A stretch of 64,000 nt of DNA from Glaciecola sp965660625 (GCA_965660625.1 CBFIAR010000001.1:526637-590636); one strand, 5' to 3'; counted from the stretch's first letter, positions 1-9,055 are shown. Made by a program: numbers and translations. The notes: a model not told the origin generated them from the letters alone.

Positions 1-72
1 GAGCCACTATTGCTGCGCGATTAAAGCAGACGAAGCATTCTCATGATCTTGTCTTAAATGCCTGTCAATAAG

Positions 73-567
73 CTATTTACGCGCTTTTTTCTGAAATCCC
101 ATCAATACCTCAACTTCGGCTTGTGGTAGATCACAAGCGTCGATGACTTCATTAATGCTTGCACCCGATGCAACCAGGCTATGCGCTCTCGCATACATCT
201 TTGCTGCAGGGTCTTGTTGCGAAACCTCATCGATTTGTGCCATTAGCTTATCAATGTCAATTTTAAGCGCTTCTATTTCCAACACATGACTTTTCAAGAT
301 ATTTGCTGTTGCTGCTGACATCGCATTTTCCAGCTCAATGGCTATTTTTGTGCTAATTTGCTCGTGCGACTCGTTTTGAATTTTCTCGAGGACACCTAGC
401 TTATTTTCTTGAACTTCATTAGCTTGATGCAAACTATTGATGAATTCGAGAGCTTTGTTCAGCTTTAGGTTCAGCTTTCTATTCGACTGAATAGCAATGA
501 TGGCGATACCTATTCCTAAAAAGGATAGACATAACAATACCAAATTAGTCATTGAAATTTCTTGCAT
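73..567 (-). CDS. DUF2802 family protein, flagellar/chemotaxis locus
   Basis: A 164-residue protein with one N-terminal membrane segment (about residues 7-26, starting from TNLVLLCLSFLGIGIAIIAI), a long central coiled-coil-like region rich in Glu, Lys, Leu and Gln (about 30-115), and a C-terminal helix-turn-helix-like stretch (GASINEVIDACDLPQAEVEV, about 134-153). I recognise the layout as DUF2802, a family commonly found next to cheW in polar-flagellate Gammaproteobacteria; its biochemical role is unknown. The C-terminal part resembles small DNA-binding helices, but the membrane anchor argues against a simple regulator. A bidirectional terminator separates it from cheW upstream, so it may depend on readthrough or a promoter not seen here. 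Start is the ATG at 567; an ATG five codons later is possible. Confidence 0.75.
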   Translation of the reverse strand: MQEISMTNLVLLCLSFLGIGIAIIAIQSNRKLNLKLNKALEFINSLHQANEVQENKLGVLEKIQNESHEQISTKIAIELENAMSAATANILKSHVLEIEALKIDIDKLMAQIDEVSQQDPAAKMYARAHSLVASGASINEVIDACDLPQAEVEVLMGFQKKARK

Positions 568-631
568 TAAGACGCTTTCTTATTTGTTATTAATACTATA
601 AATGTAACCCATTCCCGCCTGTAAATACAAA

Positions 632-655
632 AATACCGTGCCAAGGCACGGTATT
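632..655. terminator. Bidirectional intrinsic terminator between cheW and DUF2802 gene
   Basis: Near-perfect inverted repeat AATACCGTGCC / GGCACGGTATT with a minimal loop. A T-run follows on the plus strand (654-660) and a T-rich stretch follows on the minus strand. It should end the long cheY-to-cheW transcript, and attenuates rather than isolates the gene downstream. Confidence 0.8.
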
Positions 656-713
656 TTTTTACATTAATGACATTTTGCTGTGTAAAAGTGGGCTCTGCAG
701 TTTTAACAAAGTG

Positions 714-1205
714 TTATAAACTGCTCATCTCATCCCACTCGTCGTCACTCAATAATTTATTGAGGTCAACTAAGATAAGTAGACTACCGTTTCTATTACT
801 TACGCCTTGTATAAATTTAGCACTTTCTTCAGTGCCGACGTTTGGCGTACTATCAATTTCAGATGAGCGTAAGTAAACCACTTCAGCGACACTATCAACT
901 AAAATCCCAACCACTTGTTCATCCGACTCGATTATCACAATCCGTGTATTGTCAGTAATGTCTGTTGGTGGTAAACCAAAACGCGACCGAGTATCAATGA
1001 CAGTAACAACATTACCGCGTAAGTTGATAATCCCGAGCACATAATCCGGTGCCCCAGGAACTGGCGCTATTTCTGTGTAACGCAAGACTTCCTGAACTTG
1101 CATAACATTGATCCCATAAGTTTCCTCATCTAAGCGATAAGTCACCCATTGCAACACCTCATCATTCGGGTCGCTAGCAGCAATCTTTGTTCTATTTTGG
1201 TTCAT
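714..1205 (-). CDS. cheW: Chemotaxis coupling protein CheW
   Basis: CheW links methyl-accepting chemotaxis receptors to the kinase CheA in the polar signalling array. The 163-residue protein is nearly all one CheW domain, with the usual start (WVTYRLDEETYGINVMQVQE), the PGAPDYVLGIINLRG core at about residues 50-64 and the VVTVIDTRSRFGLP segment just after it. The ATG at 1205 has GGAG about eight bases upstream. It is the last chemotaxis gene of the flhA-to-cheW run and lies directly after parP, the order known from Vibrio. The product is of normal length with no oddities. Confidence 0.95.
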   Translation of the reverse strand: MNQNRTKIAASDPNDEVLQWVTYRLDEETYGINVMQVQEVLRYTEIAPVPGAPDYVLGIINLRGNVVTVIDTRSRFGLPPTDITDNTRIVIIESDEQVVGILVDSVAEVVYLRSSEIDSTPNVGTEESAKFIQGVSNRNGSLLILVDLNKLLSDDEWDEMSSL

Positions 1206-1249
1206 TTAATTTACTCCGTTACACAAGATATTTTTCTATTTGTTAACCG

Positions 1250-2044
1250 TCACTTGCTGCTTAAACCTGCTTTAAGCATTTCGACAAGTTCTTCAACATT
1301 AATTAAAGCACACATTCTTTCTTTTACCATGCCTGCCAACCACGGGCGTTTACCTAAATTATGTCGCCATTTCACGTCCGACTTATTCAGTTCAACGGTA
1401 TTAACCAACTTTTCGCAAGCGAGGCACCAAGGTGTTTTACCTAAGTTGATCAAAAATCGATAATTCAAATCTTCAGCCATTTTTTCATCGTATTTCTCGG
1501 GCATCACCCATCGAGCAGCGTCTACGACGTTAAACTTATCTTCATTCTTCAGCATCACACCCATAAACCAATTCGGTTTTCCAATAAGAGGCGCGATTTT
1601 GGTCATTTCATGTATCCCGCCCAACTCAACCAACGGAACGGCTAAAGTTAAACCCGCTACTTCAAAAAAAAGTGCTTGAAAACGCTCATCGAGCGAATCT
1701 TGCAAACTCCTCGGCACGGAAATTTCACGCTTACTTGTCTCTGTTTCGACCTCAATTTGAATTTCTTTATTATCTTGTTGAACTATCTGCAACTCTGCAT
1801 CTAAATTGCTTGCTTGTGACTCATCAATCGCATCCAAAAACCCCTCAACAGGCTTTGTAGAATTCAGCACAGTGTTTATTTCAAGCAGCCTATTCAGATC
1901 AGCTTGGCGCTTATCCGTCGCCTGATCTAATAACTTTTGCGCTGCAGCCTTGTCAAAAATAGGTTCAGGAAGCGCTTCCGTTAGCAAATCAGCCAGATAA
2001 TCCTCTACCACATTCTCCTTGGCAAATTCATTCTTATCCTTCAT
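1250..2044 (-). CDS. parP: ParP-like protein with C-terminal CheW-like (AIF) domain
   Basis: A 264-residue protein: an acidic, charged N-terminal half (about 1-110) with no recognised fold, then a CheW-like domain (about 120-262) with QALFFEVAGLTLAVPLVELG, PNWFMGVMLKNEDKFNVVDA and a C-terminal ALINVEELV. In Vibrio cholerae, ParP sits between parC and cheW. Its N-terminal part binds ParC and its CheW-like AIF domain enters the array and contacts CheA, tethering arrays to the cell pole. Gene order and domain layout both match. Start: the ATG at 2044 has GAGGG nine bases upstream and is preferred over an in-frame TTG at 2050. It overlaps the end of parC by 11 bases, suggesting translational coupling. 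Confidence 0.82.
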   Translation of the reverse strand: MKDKNEFAKENVVEDYLADLLTEALPEPIFDKAAAQKLLDQATDKRQADLNRLLEINTVLNSTKPVEGFLDAIDESQASNLDAELQIVQQDNKEIQIEVETETSKREISVPRSLQDSLDERFQALFFEVAGLTLAVPLVELGGIHEMTKIAPLIGKPNWFMGVMLKNEDKFNVVDAARWVMPEKYDEKMAEDLNYRFLINLGKTPWCLACEKLVNTVELNKSDVKWRHNLGKRPWLAGMVKERMCALINVEELVEMLKAGLSSK

Positions 2045-2804
2045 TTGCAATGTCCCTCAAAAACTTCTGGTAGGCAAAAACCCCTCTGCACTTTGGTGCA
2101 AAAATAGAGGCTGGGATCTGCGCGTGGCTAGCGTCTCTGAACTTGGTGTCAACGGGAATAAAACCTCGCCATAGCTGCTTAGGATAATCCTCAGTTAAGG
2201 TTGTATAAGCTTGAATTGTTGCATTGACACGCCTATCGAACATCGTTGCAATAATACTGATCGGAATATTTTCAGGCATTGTTTTGCGCATAATCTTGAG
2301 GGTGCGCATCATTCTATCCAAGCCTTTGAGCGCCAAATGCTCTGTTTGCACAGGCACAATGATGCGGTTACTACAAGCAAGTGCGTTCACCATTGACACA
2401 CCTAATATAGGGGGACAATCGATCACTACATAGTCAAATTGACGGCTAATTGACGCTAGTGCTTTTTTCAGTATCAACCCTTTTCCACTCTCCATACCCA
2501 TTTTACGATCCAATGTAGCTAGCGCCATAGTCGCAGGCAATACCATCAAACCTGGCACATTGGTTAAACACAGGCAGTCCAGCAATGCTTGGCCTTTGTA
2601 TCTTTCTGGCTGTGCGAAAACGTCATAAATACTATTATCAAGCGTCTCTGAATCAATCCCAAAATAATAACTCAGACTAGCATGAGGGTCGGTATCGACG
2701 AGTAACACGCGTTCGCCCTGCTGAGCTAAAAGCCCACCAAGCGTGACGGCAGTCGTTGTTTTTCCAACGCCACCTTTCTGATTCGCGACTGTCCAAATAT
2801 TCAC
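2034..2804 (-). CDS. parC: ParC, ParA/MinD-family ATPase for polar chemotaxis-array placement
   Basis: A 256-residue ParA-type ATPase with a deviant Walker A motif (KGGVGKTT, residues 10-17), a Walker A' region (VLLVDTDPHASLSYYFG) and Walker B (YVVIDCPP). Its location inside the che operon and directly before parP identifies it as the chemotaxis-array ParC rather than a chromosome-partition ParA; there is no parB next to it. In Vibrio such ParC proteins form polar foci that pass arrays to both daughter cells. The start codon is GTG (2804); an upstream ATG reading frame is closed by a stop. No strong Shine-Dalgarno is seen. Confidence 0.88.
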   Translation of the reverse strand: MNIWTVANQKGGVGKTTTAVTLGGLLAQQGERVLLVDTDPHASLSYYFGIDSETLDNSIYDVFAQPERYKGQALLDCLCLTNVPGLMVLPATMALATLDRKMGMESGKGLILKKALASISRQFDYVVIDCPPILGVSMVNALACSNRIIVPVQTEHLALKGLDRMMRTLKIMRKTMPENIPISIIATMFDRRVNATIQAYTTLTEDYPKQLWRGFIPVDTKFRDASHAQIPASIFAPKCRGVFAYQKFLRDIANEG

Positions 2805-2835
2805 TTACTTACTAACTCATTATTGCTAGATTGGC

Positions 2836-3960
2836 TCACAGCTTCATTTCTGTGATGATGTGTTGGGCAATGTTTTCCAATGGGATAACTCTATCACAAC
2901 TGCCTGATTCAGCGACTGCTTTCGGCATACCGTAAACAACACTCGATTTTTCATCTTGCGCCCAAATTGTTGCGCCTTTGGCTTTTAACAATTTAGAACC
3001 TGCGGCTCCATCTGCTCCCATTCCCGTTAGTATGACACTTAACACGTCACCAGAGAACGCAGAAACAACAGACTCCATTGTAAAATCAATACACGGATGA
3101 TAGATAAACGCCCGCTCCTTCGGCGCATCTGTAATAGTTATTTTAGCAAATGCGCCAATACCGGTCACTTGCATTTGCTTACCACCCTCGGCAAGGTAAA
3201 TCGTGCCTTTCTCAAGCCGCTCGTTATCTTGTGCCAGCTTCACTTTCAATTCCGTATACTTGTCGAGACGCTCGGCAAAGGCGGCGGTAAAGGTGCCCGG
3301 CATATGCTGAACCAGTAATACTGGATACGGAAAATGACTCGGTAAATCGCTGATCACTTTTTGTAAGGCCACGGGGCCACCCGTGCTAGCGCCAATAAAT
3401 AACAATTTATAGCGTTTACCGGAGGCCGGCAGCGGCGATACAGAAGGTTCAAGGTGAGTCGCTGTTGGCGGTGTTGAGGGAAGGTGACTAAGTTCTTGTC
3501 TACTTCTTTGAATTGCATCAGGTGCAGTGTTCGCTTGAATATCACTAGTTAAGCCGAGCCTACGGCCTCGTGCCAGCGCTTTGACGCGACGTTGAATAAT
3601 TAAAATAGCTTCTGGTCTTTCGCTGCTGATATCGTCGAATTTCTTGGGAATATAATCGACTGCGCCTGCTTGTAGCGCATCAAGAGTGACTTTTGCTCCT
3701 GCATGCGTGAGCGAGGAGAACATCAAAATCGCCGTAGGTGCTGTCTGCATTATTTTGGCAACGGCAGTGATACCGTTCATCACTGGCATTTCAACGTCCA
3801 TTGTAATCACGTCAGGTTTGAGTTCAATGGCCTTTTCAACTGCTTGTGCGCCATTAACCGCATGCCCGATAACTTTAATACTTGGGTCTTGCTCTAAAAC
3901 TGATGTTAAGCGACTTCGATAAAACGCAGAATCATCAACTATCAACACTCGATATGGCAT
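2836..3960 (-). CDS. cheB: Chemotaxis methylesterase/deamidase response regulator CheB
   Basis: CheB removes methyl groups from receptor glutamates and deamidates glutamines, giving adaptation. The 374-residue protein has an N-terminal receiver domain with D9/D10 and phospho-acceptor D55 (VITMDVEMP), a linker rich in Pro, Ser and Thr (about 140-182), and a C-terminal methylesterase domain with catalytic Ser192 in GASTGGP, His219 in LLVQHMPG and an Asp in GMGADGAAG. CheA next door would phosphorylate it. No cheR is present in this window, so the methyltransferase must be encoded elsewhere. Length is normal. Confidence 0.96.
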   Translation of the reverse strand: MPYRVLIVDDSAFYRSRLTSVLEQDPSIKVIGHAVNGAQAVEKAIELKPDVITMDVEMPVMNGITAVAKIMQTAPTAILMFSSLTHAGAKVTLDALQAGAVDYIPKKFDDISSERPEAILIIQRRVKALARGRRLGLTSDIQANTAPDAIQRSRQELSHLPSTPPTATHLEPSVSPLPASGKRYKLLFIGASTGGPVALQKVISDLPSHFPYPVLLVQHMPGTFTAAFAERLDKYTELKVKLAQDNERLEKGTIYLAEGGKQMQVTGIGAFAKITITDAPKERAFIYHPCIDFTMESVVSAFSGDVLSVILTGMGADGAAGSKLLKAKGATIWAQDEKSSVVYGMPKAVAESGSCDRVIPLENIAQHIITEMKL

Positions 3961-4019
3961 CGTTTCTTGAGGCCCTTTTACTTGACTCGAAATTGAGGCT
4001 TAGTTTGCCAACTAGCTAA

Positions 4020-6227
4020 CTAAGCGTATCTCTTCAATAAATTTGCTATGTCTAAAATTAGGGCAATGCCACCGTCAGAGGTAATCGTTGCACCTGCCAT
4101 GCCAGGAGTACCTTGCAATAAAGCATCTAATGGCTTAATAACAACTTCTTCTTGTCCAATTAATGAGTCAACCACAAAACCAACTTGCTGCGTGCCCATT
4201 TGCATTACAACTACATGACCTTTCGTACGGTCAACTATCTGTGGTATGCGATTCAGCCAGTCACCAAGATAAAATAAAGGAATGGCTTTGGACCTAACAA
4301 TCATTGTTAATTGGCCGTCTACTTTATGTGTTTTACCAATATCCATATTGATAATTTCACTGACAGCTCCCAGTGGTAAGGCAAATGTTTGGGTTCCCAC
4401 AACAATCATTAATGTGGGTAATATTGCTAGGGTAAGTGGAACTTTGATTGCAAGTCTCGTTCCTTTTCCAAGTTCTGAATCAATGCTAACCGAACCGTTA
4501 AGTTGGTTAATTTTAGTTTTAACCACATCCATTCCAACACCGCGACCAGAAATATCGCTAATTTCAGCTTTAGTAGAGAAACCTGGAGCGAAAATAAGGT
4601 TAAATGCTTCAACGTCTGACATTCTGGCTGCTGCATCGGCGTCTAACACGCCACGATTAATCGCAATCTCTTTCAGCTTTTCTGGATCCATTCCTTTACC
4701 ATCATCATCTATCGTAAGGAGAATATGATCACCTTCTTGAGAAGCTGACAGCTTTACCGTGCCCATTCTTGGTTTGCCTTGAGCCTCTCGCTCATCTGGC
4801 ACTTCAATACCATGGTCAACCGAATTTCGCACCAAATGCACCAATGGATCAGCCAGTGCTTCAACCAAGTTTTTATCTAAATCGGTTTCTTCACCCACTA
4901 ATTCAAGTGTAATTTCTTTTTTCAAGGTTCTTGCTAAGTCTCGAACAACGCGAGGAAAACGACCAAAGACTTTCTTGATAGGCTGCATGCGGGTTTTCAT
5001 CACCGCGCCCTGCAAATCACCCGTTACTACGTCTAAGTTAGCAATTGCTTTAGCCATGCTTTCGTCAGCATTATTCGTGCTTAAACTTAATAAGCGATTA
5101 CGCACTAATACAAGCTCACCCACCATGTTCATAATTTGATCGAGTCTCTTAGTATCTACTCGAACAGTAGTTTCTGCCTGAGGTGCGGCAGCACTTGATT
5201 TTTTATCCTCTTTTTTCGCTGCTGGCGTTGGCGCAGGCTGAGCCTTAACGGGTGCCTTGCTAGTAGGCTTTATCTCATCTTTTGTCGTGCTCGGCGTTTC
5301 AGCCTTTGCCGCTTCTGGTGCTTTCGCTGCTGGTTTTTTAGTCACAGACTCAATCGGCGACTTACCTTCTCCATGCAGTTGGTCAAGTAATGCTTCGAAC
5401 TCTTCGTCGGTTATTTCGTCAGAATTGCTGTTAGCGCTTTCATTAGCACTTTTTTCAGCACTGCTAACTGTGCTGGTGGCTTCATTCGTCTCTTTAACTT
5501 TGAATTGCCCCTTACCATGCAAATCATCTAACAACGCTTCAAATTCATCGTCTGTGATGTCTTCACTTTCAGCACTTACTTGGGCCGTTGCTGAGCTTGG
5601 GGGGATAACCGCCGAAGTTTTTGATGGGCCTGAACTACCGTGGAGTTCATCAAGTAAGGCTTCAAACTCAGCATCAGTAATCTCATCGATGTTTGCGTCG
5701 GCTGACTCTACATCACTTTCAATAGCATCATCAATTGACTGTCCAATTACTTCATGGGCTTCATCTTCGCTCTCATCAGCCGCGATTGTGAGACTCTCTA
5801 GAACATCGTCAGTAGCAAAAATATTTTCATCTGCCGTTTCTGGCTTGCTGAGTTTATGCAATAGAGCGATCAGTTCGTCAGGTGCCGCTTCAAGCGCTTC
5901 TCTCTGCTTTACTTGTTGAAACATTTCAACAACGACGTCAGTCGCTTGAAGAATGACATCCATTAACTCTGGGGTCAATGTGCGTTGACCGTTGCGCATC
6001 ACATCAAACACGTTCTCTGCACCATGGCAGATGTTAACGAGTTCAGTTAGCGCCAAAAATCCAGCACCACCTTTGACCGTATGGTAGCCCCTGAATATTG
6101 CGTTAAGTAGATCTGCATCTTCTGGCTTATTTTCTAAATCAACAAGCTGTTCTTGGAGTTGCTCAAGTATTTCTCCGGCTTCCACCAAGAAATCTTGCAT
6201 TATTTCCTCGTCAACTTCAAACGACAT
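4020..6227 (-). CDS. cheA: Chemotaxis sensor histidine kinase CheA
   Basis: A 735-residue kinase that phosphorylates CheY and CheB in response to receptors. Domains: P1/HPt (about 1-105) with phospho-acceptor His49 in FRGYHTVKGGAG; a long acidic linker (about 125-345); P3 dimerisation (RVDTKRLDQIMNMVGELVLV); P4 ATPase with N-box (LVRNSVDHG), DDDGKGMD and GRGVGMDV motifs; and a CheW-like P5 C-terminus. The linker holds three copies of a 17-residue acidic motif (separate entry). In Vibrio the corresponding linker region (LID) interacts with ParP, whose gene lies just downstream. A good Shine-Dalgarno (GGGGAG) precedes the ATG. A recognisable P2 CheY-binding domain is not obvious. Confidence 0.97.
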   Translation of the reverse strand: MSFEVDEEIMQDFLVEAGEILEQLQEQLVDLENKPEDADLLNAIFRGYHTVKGGAGFLALTELVNICHGAENVFDVMRNGQRTLTPELMDVILQATDVVVEMFQQVKQREALEAAPDELIALLHKLSKPETADENIFATDDVLESLTIAADESEDEAHEVIGQSIDDAIESDVESADANIDEITDAEFEALLDELHGSSGPSKTSAVIPPSSATAQVSAESEDITDDEFEALLDDLHGKGQFKVKETNEATSTVSSAEKSANESANSNSDEITDEEFEALLDQLHGEGKSPIESVTKKPAAKAPEAAKAETPSTTKDEIKPTSKAPVKAQPAPTPAAKKEDKKSSAAAPQAETTVRVDTKRLDQIMNMVGELVLVRNRLLSLSTNNADESMAKAIANLDVVTGDLQGAVMKTRMQPIKKVFGRFPRVVRDLARTLKKEITLELVGEETDLDKNLVEALADPLVHLVRNSVDHGIEVPDEREAQGKPRMGTVKLSASQEGDHILLTIDDDGKGMDPEKLKEIAINRGVLDADAAARMSDVEAFNLIFAPGFSTKAEISDISGRGVGMDVVKTKINQLNGSVSIDSELGKGTRLAIKVPLTLAILPTLMIVVGTQTFALPLGAVSEIINMDIGKTHKVDGQLTMIVRSKAIPLFYLGDWLNRIPQIVDRTKGHVVVMQMGTQQVGFVVDSLIGQEEVVIKPLDALLQGTPGMAGATITSDGGIALILDIANLLKRYA
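5370..5687 (-). repeat. Three copies of an acidic 17-residue motif in the CheA linker
   Basis: CheA residues 181-197, 222-238 and 270-286 read DEITDAEFEALLDELHG, EDITDDEFEALLDDLHG and DEITDEEFEALLDQLHG. Spacing is 41 and 48 residues. The spacers are Ser/Thr/Ala/Lys-rich and not alike, so the motif itself is under selection. It looks like a short amphipathic helix used as a docking peptide; ParP, CheY or another array component are possible partners. Confidence 0.9.
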
Positions 6228-6239
6228 TCGTCGGCTCCC

Positions 6240-6998
6240 CTAAAACCCTAAACTTGACAGCAAATCGTCAACGTCGTCTTGTCCACTTACTACGTCGTCT
6301 CGTGTATCTGCATCGATAATCGGCCCTTCGGCTTTTACTGTATCGGTCTGTTTCTTAGAAGTTTGAGGATTATCTTCTACCAGCTGCAATTCTGCAACGT
6401 CACCAAATGCGGTCAGCATTGAAACCAGACTATCTTCGACTTCTTTAACCAGCTCGATAACGCGACGAATTACTTGCCCAGTAAGATCTTGATAGCCTTG
6501 AGCCATCAATACTTCGGTAAGTAAGGTATATAAAGTTTCTGAATCTTGGCTTGCATCTGTTATGAGCTTATCAAGGTCCGAGCACAGGTGCTTAAATTCG
6601 CCTAATTCAATTTGGCGGGTCATTAATTTGTGCCATTCAGGCATGATGTCAGTTAAGCGGTGATTCAAACCCTCTGCAATTGGCATGCATTTTTCGACAG
6701 CATCCATGGTCGTGTTTGCCGCTTTTTCGGTCTCTTCAATAACATAAACTAAACGAGACCGTGCATCAGGAATTTCGTCCTGCATCAAGTTAGCAATACG
6801 TTCATCTATTTGAAAGTTATTTAGCGAGTCATGCAACTGGCGAGTCAATTTTCCTACCTCAAAAAAAAGCTCTGTTGACTCTCTCATCGTAATTACATCA
6901 ACAAGCGCGTTCGCCTGTTCACGATCACCCTTTTCAAGATACTCCACTAGCAATCTCGCTTCATCTAGCGAGACTAAGTCTTTGTTGGTCGTTGTCAT
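6240..6998 (-). CDS. cheZ: CheY-P phosphatase CheZ
   Basis: CheZ dephosphorylates CheY-P and ends the motor-switching signal. The 252-residue protein is mainly helical. It has the conserved catalytic region QGYQDLTGQVIRRVIELV (about residues 170-187, containing the catalytic Gln in the DLTGQ motif) and a detached C-terminal CheY-binding helix (DDVDDLLSSLGF) after a flexible acidic linker. It lies between cheY and cheA, 30 bases after cheY. The ATG at 6998 follows a GGGGTAA sequence. CheZ presence supports a gammaproteobacterial, phosphatase-based chemotaxis pathway. Confidence 0.96.
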   Translation of the reverse strand: MTTTNKDLVSLDEARLLVEYLEKGDREQANALVDVITMRESTELFFEVGKLTRQLHDSLNNFQIDERIANLMQDEIPDARSRLVYVIEETEKAANTTMDAVEKCMPIAEGLNHRLTDIMPEWHKLMTRQIELGEFKHLCSDLDKLITDASQDSETLYTLLTEVLMAQGYQDLTGQVIRRVIELVKEVEDSLVSMLTAFGDVAELQLVEDNPQTSKKQTDTVKAEGPIIDADTRDDVVSGQDDVDDLLSSLGF

Positions 6999-7028
6999 TC
7001 AACGTTACCCCATTAAGAAATATCGCTG

Positions 7029-7412
7029 TTAACCTAGACGTTCGAAGATTTTCTCTAGCTTTTCTTTAAGCGTCGCAGCTGTGAATGGTTTAATAACATA
7101 ACCATTGACGCCTGCTTGCGCAGCGGCAACAATCTGTTCTTTCTTCGCTTCTGCAGTGACCATTAAAACAGGTAAATGTTTTAAATTGTCGTCAGCTCGG
7201 ATTGCGCGTAAAAGATCGATCCCCTGCATTCCAGGCATATTCCAATCCGTTACAACGAAATCGAAATCACCCTGCACAAGCATCGGCAACGCCGTATTTC
7301 CGTCATCTGCCTCTTGAATGTTTGTAAAACCCAGATCTTTTAACAAATTCTTAATGATACGCCTCATTGTTGAGAAATCATCAACAACTAAGATTTTCAT
7401 ATTCTTATTCAA
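7029..7412 (-). CDS. cheY: Chemotaxis response regulator CheY
   Basis: A 127-residue single receiver domain. Phosphorylated CheY binds FliM and FliN and changes flagellar rotation. Acidic pocket D11/D12, phospho-acceptor D56 (VVTDWNMPGMQG), conserved Thr in VTAEAK and Lys in GYVIKPF are all visible. The start is a TTG at 7412: GGAGG lies five bases upstream, while the ATG four codons in would have a 17-base spacing. The N-terminus MNKNMKIL also matches the usual length of the family. It lies 51 bases after fliA. Confidence 0.96.
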   Translation of the reverse strand: MNKNMKILVVDDFSTMRRIIKNLLKDLGFTNIQEADDGNTALPMLVQGDFDFVVTDWNMPGMQGIDLLRAIRADDNLKHLPVLMVTAEAKKEQIVAAAQAGVNGYVIKPFTAATLKEKLEKIFERLG

Positions 7413-7463
7413 AACTGCCTCCGCTGAGGTACAAATTAACTACAAAAATAACACAGAGAAAAC

Positions 7464-8192
7464 TTAGTCGGCTGTTCGCCAAGACTCCATTTTCGACTTT
7501 AACTTCAACATCGCTTGACTGTGAATTTGACTCACGCGCGACTCACTTACCTCGAGCACTTCGCCAATTTCACGCAAGTTTAATTCTTCATCGTAATAAA
7601 GTGAGAGCACTATCGCTTCTCGCTCTGGTAATGTGGTTATCGCCCGAGCTAGTGCTTTCTGAAACGATCCTTGCACCATGTCTTCAAAAGGACTGTTTAC
7701 ACCTTTCGTTCTGTCGGTGGTAAGCACATCTTCGCTAACGCCTAGATCTTCGATTCCAACGAGTTTACCCGCGTTAACTTCATTTAACATTTGGTGGTAT
7801 TCCTGCACTGACACCTGCAGCATGTCAGCTACGTCAACATCGCGTGCATCGCGGCCGGTGGCTTTTTCCACATCAGAAATAGCTTGCGTTATTGCTCGAC
7901 TATTTTTGTGAACCGAACGTGGAGTCCAGTCACCTTTTCGAATTTCATCAAGCATCGAACCACGAATACGAATACCGGCAAAGGTCTCAAAACTTGCGCC
8001 CTTAGAGCCGTCAAAATTTCTTGCAGCTTCGAGCAAGCCAATCATCCCCGCTTGAATCAAATCGTCAACCAGGACACTTGCTGGCAACCTCGCCATTAGA
8101 TGATGAGCAATTCTTTTCACCAAAGGCGCATGTCGCTCGACCAGTTGGTTTTTATCAATTTGCTGTTGATAGACTGCCACTTTGTTACTCAC
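7464..8192 (-). CDS. fliA: RNA polymerase sigma factor FliA (sigma-28)
   Basis: FliA directs late flagellar transcription (flagellins, flaG-fliD operon) from TAAAGTTT-N11-GCCGATAA promoters, held off by FlgM until hooks are complete. The 242-residue protein has region 2 (LVDDLIQAGMIGLLEAARNF and the following SFETFAGIRIRGSMLDEIR) and region 4 with the C-terminal helix-turn-helix (LNLREIGEVLEVSESRVSQI). The start is GTG with AGGTAA upstream. It lies 11 bases after flhG. No flgM is in this window. Two sites matching its target consensus are found here, upstream of flaG and of the atypical flagellin. Confidence 0.97.
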   Translation of the reverse strand: MSNKVAVYQQQIDKNQLVERHAPLVKRIAHHLMARLPASVLVDDLIQAGMIGLLEAARNFDGSKGASFETFAGIRIRGSMLDEIRKGDWTPRSVHKNSRAITQAISDVEKATGRDARDVDVADMLQVSVQEYHQMLNEVNAGKLVGIEDLGVSEDVLTTDRTKGVNSPFEDMVQGSFQKALARAITTLPEREAIVLSLYYDEELNLREIGEVLEVSESRVSQIHSQAMLKLKSKMESWRTAD

Positions 8193-8203
8193 TGATTAGT
8201 TAC

Positions 8204-9055
8204 CTACTCGTTTCTCGATACTAGCTGCTCAATAAAAAATTCCAAATGCCCACCGGGTTGCGCCGGTATAGGCCAAGTCATAGACTTTTGAGCTAGGCTA
8301 GTTATCGCCAATGCCGCAGGCGATGATGGATATGCATCAACAATCGCAGCTTGTTTACGTACAGATTTACGAATATTTTCGTCGAATGGAACAACGCCCA
8401 CCAACTCTAACGCAACATCCAAAAATCGCCCTGTCACTTTGGAAAGCTTGCTAAAAAGTTCTTTGCCTTCCCTTTCGCTTCGAACCATGTTGGCGACTAT
8501 TTTAAATTTAAACACACCATGTTCACGGTTAAGAATCTTGATCAATGCATACGCGTCGGTCAGTGATGTTGGCTCGTCACACACAACCACAAGAACGTCT
8601 TGTGCTGCCCTAGAAAAGCTCATGACCATGTCAGAAATGCCCGCAGCTGTATCTATAATCAATACGTCTATCTCTGTGCGTAACTCACTGAAGGCTCGGA
8701 TAAGACCTGCATGTTCTGTTTGACCTAACTCAGCCATTGATTTGGAGCCCGACGTAGCTGGCGCAATTTTAACGCCATGCGGACCTGTTACTAAAATGTC
8801 GTCTAAGGTGCATTCGCCTCTCAGTACATGTGATAAATTTTTATCCACCCGCAGTCCAAGTAAAACGTCAACATTGGCCAAGCCTAAATCGGCATCTAGT
8901 ACAAGCACACGCTTGCCTTGTTTGGCCAATGAGATGGCGAGATTTAAAGACACGTTGGTTTTCCCCACACCACCTTTTCCGCCTGTGACAGCCATGACTT
9001 TAATTAATTTGGACTTATTCATTTTTCTTAAGCTACTCGCTTGATCTTCTATCAT
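8204..9055 (-). CDS. flhG: FlhG (FleN) MinD-like ATPase controlling flagellar number
   Basis: A 283-residue MinD/ParA-type ATPase with deviant Walker A KGGVGKT (residues 27-33), LVLDADLGLANVDVLLGL and VLIIDTAAGIS. FlhG limits the number of polar flagella by stimulating FlhF GTPase activity and, in several genera, by restraining FlrA/FleQ. The short N-terminal extension before the ATPase (SSLRKMNKSK) has the look of the DQAxxLR-type motif that activates FlhF. The ATG overlaps the flhF stop by four bases (ATGA), so the two are translationally coupled. An internal ATG at 9022 is less likely because it would remove this motif. Confidence 0.95.
   Translation of the reverse strand: MIEDQASSLRKMNKSKLIKVMAVTGGKGGVGKTNVSLNLAISLAKQGKRVLVLDADLGLANVDVLLGLRVDKNLSHVLRGECTLDDILVTGPHGVKIAPATSGSKSMAELGQTEHAGLIRAFSELRTEIDVLIIDTAAGISDMVMSFSRAAQDVLVVVCDEPTSLTDAYALIKILNREHGVFKFKIVANMVRSEREGKELFSKLSKVTGRFLDVALELVGVVPFDENIRKSVRKQAAIVDAYPSSPAALAITSLAQKSMTWPIPAQPGGHLEFFIEQLVSRNE

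Noticed and set aside
1..72. Left window edge
   Set aside because: 72 bases after the DUF2802 gene stop; no gene, hairpin or promoter could be supported.
5257..5919. 220-codon plus-strand frame opposite cheA
   Set aside because: Shadow of the acidic low-complexity linker of cheA: Ser/Ala-rich, no start signal, no homology.
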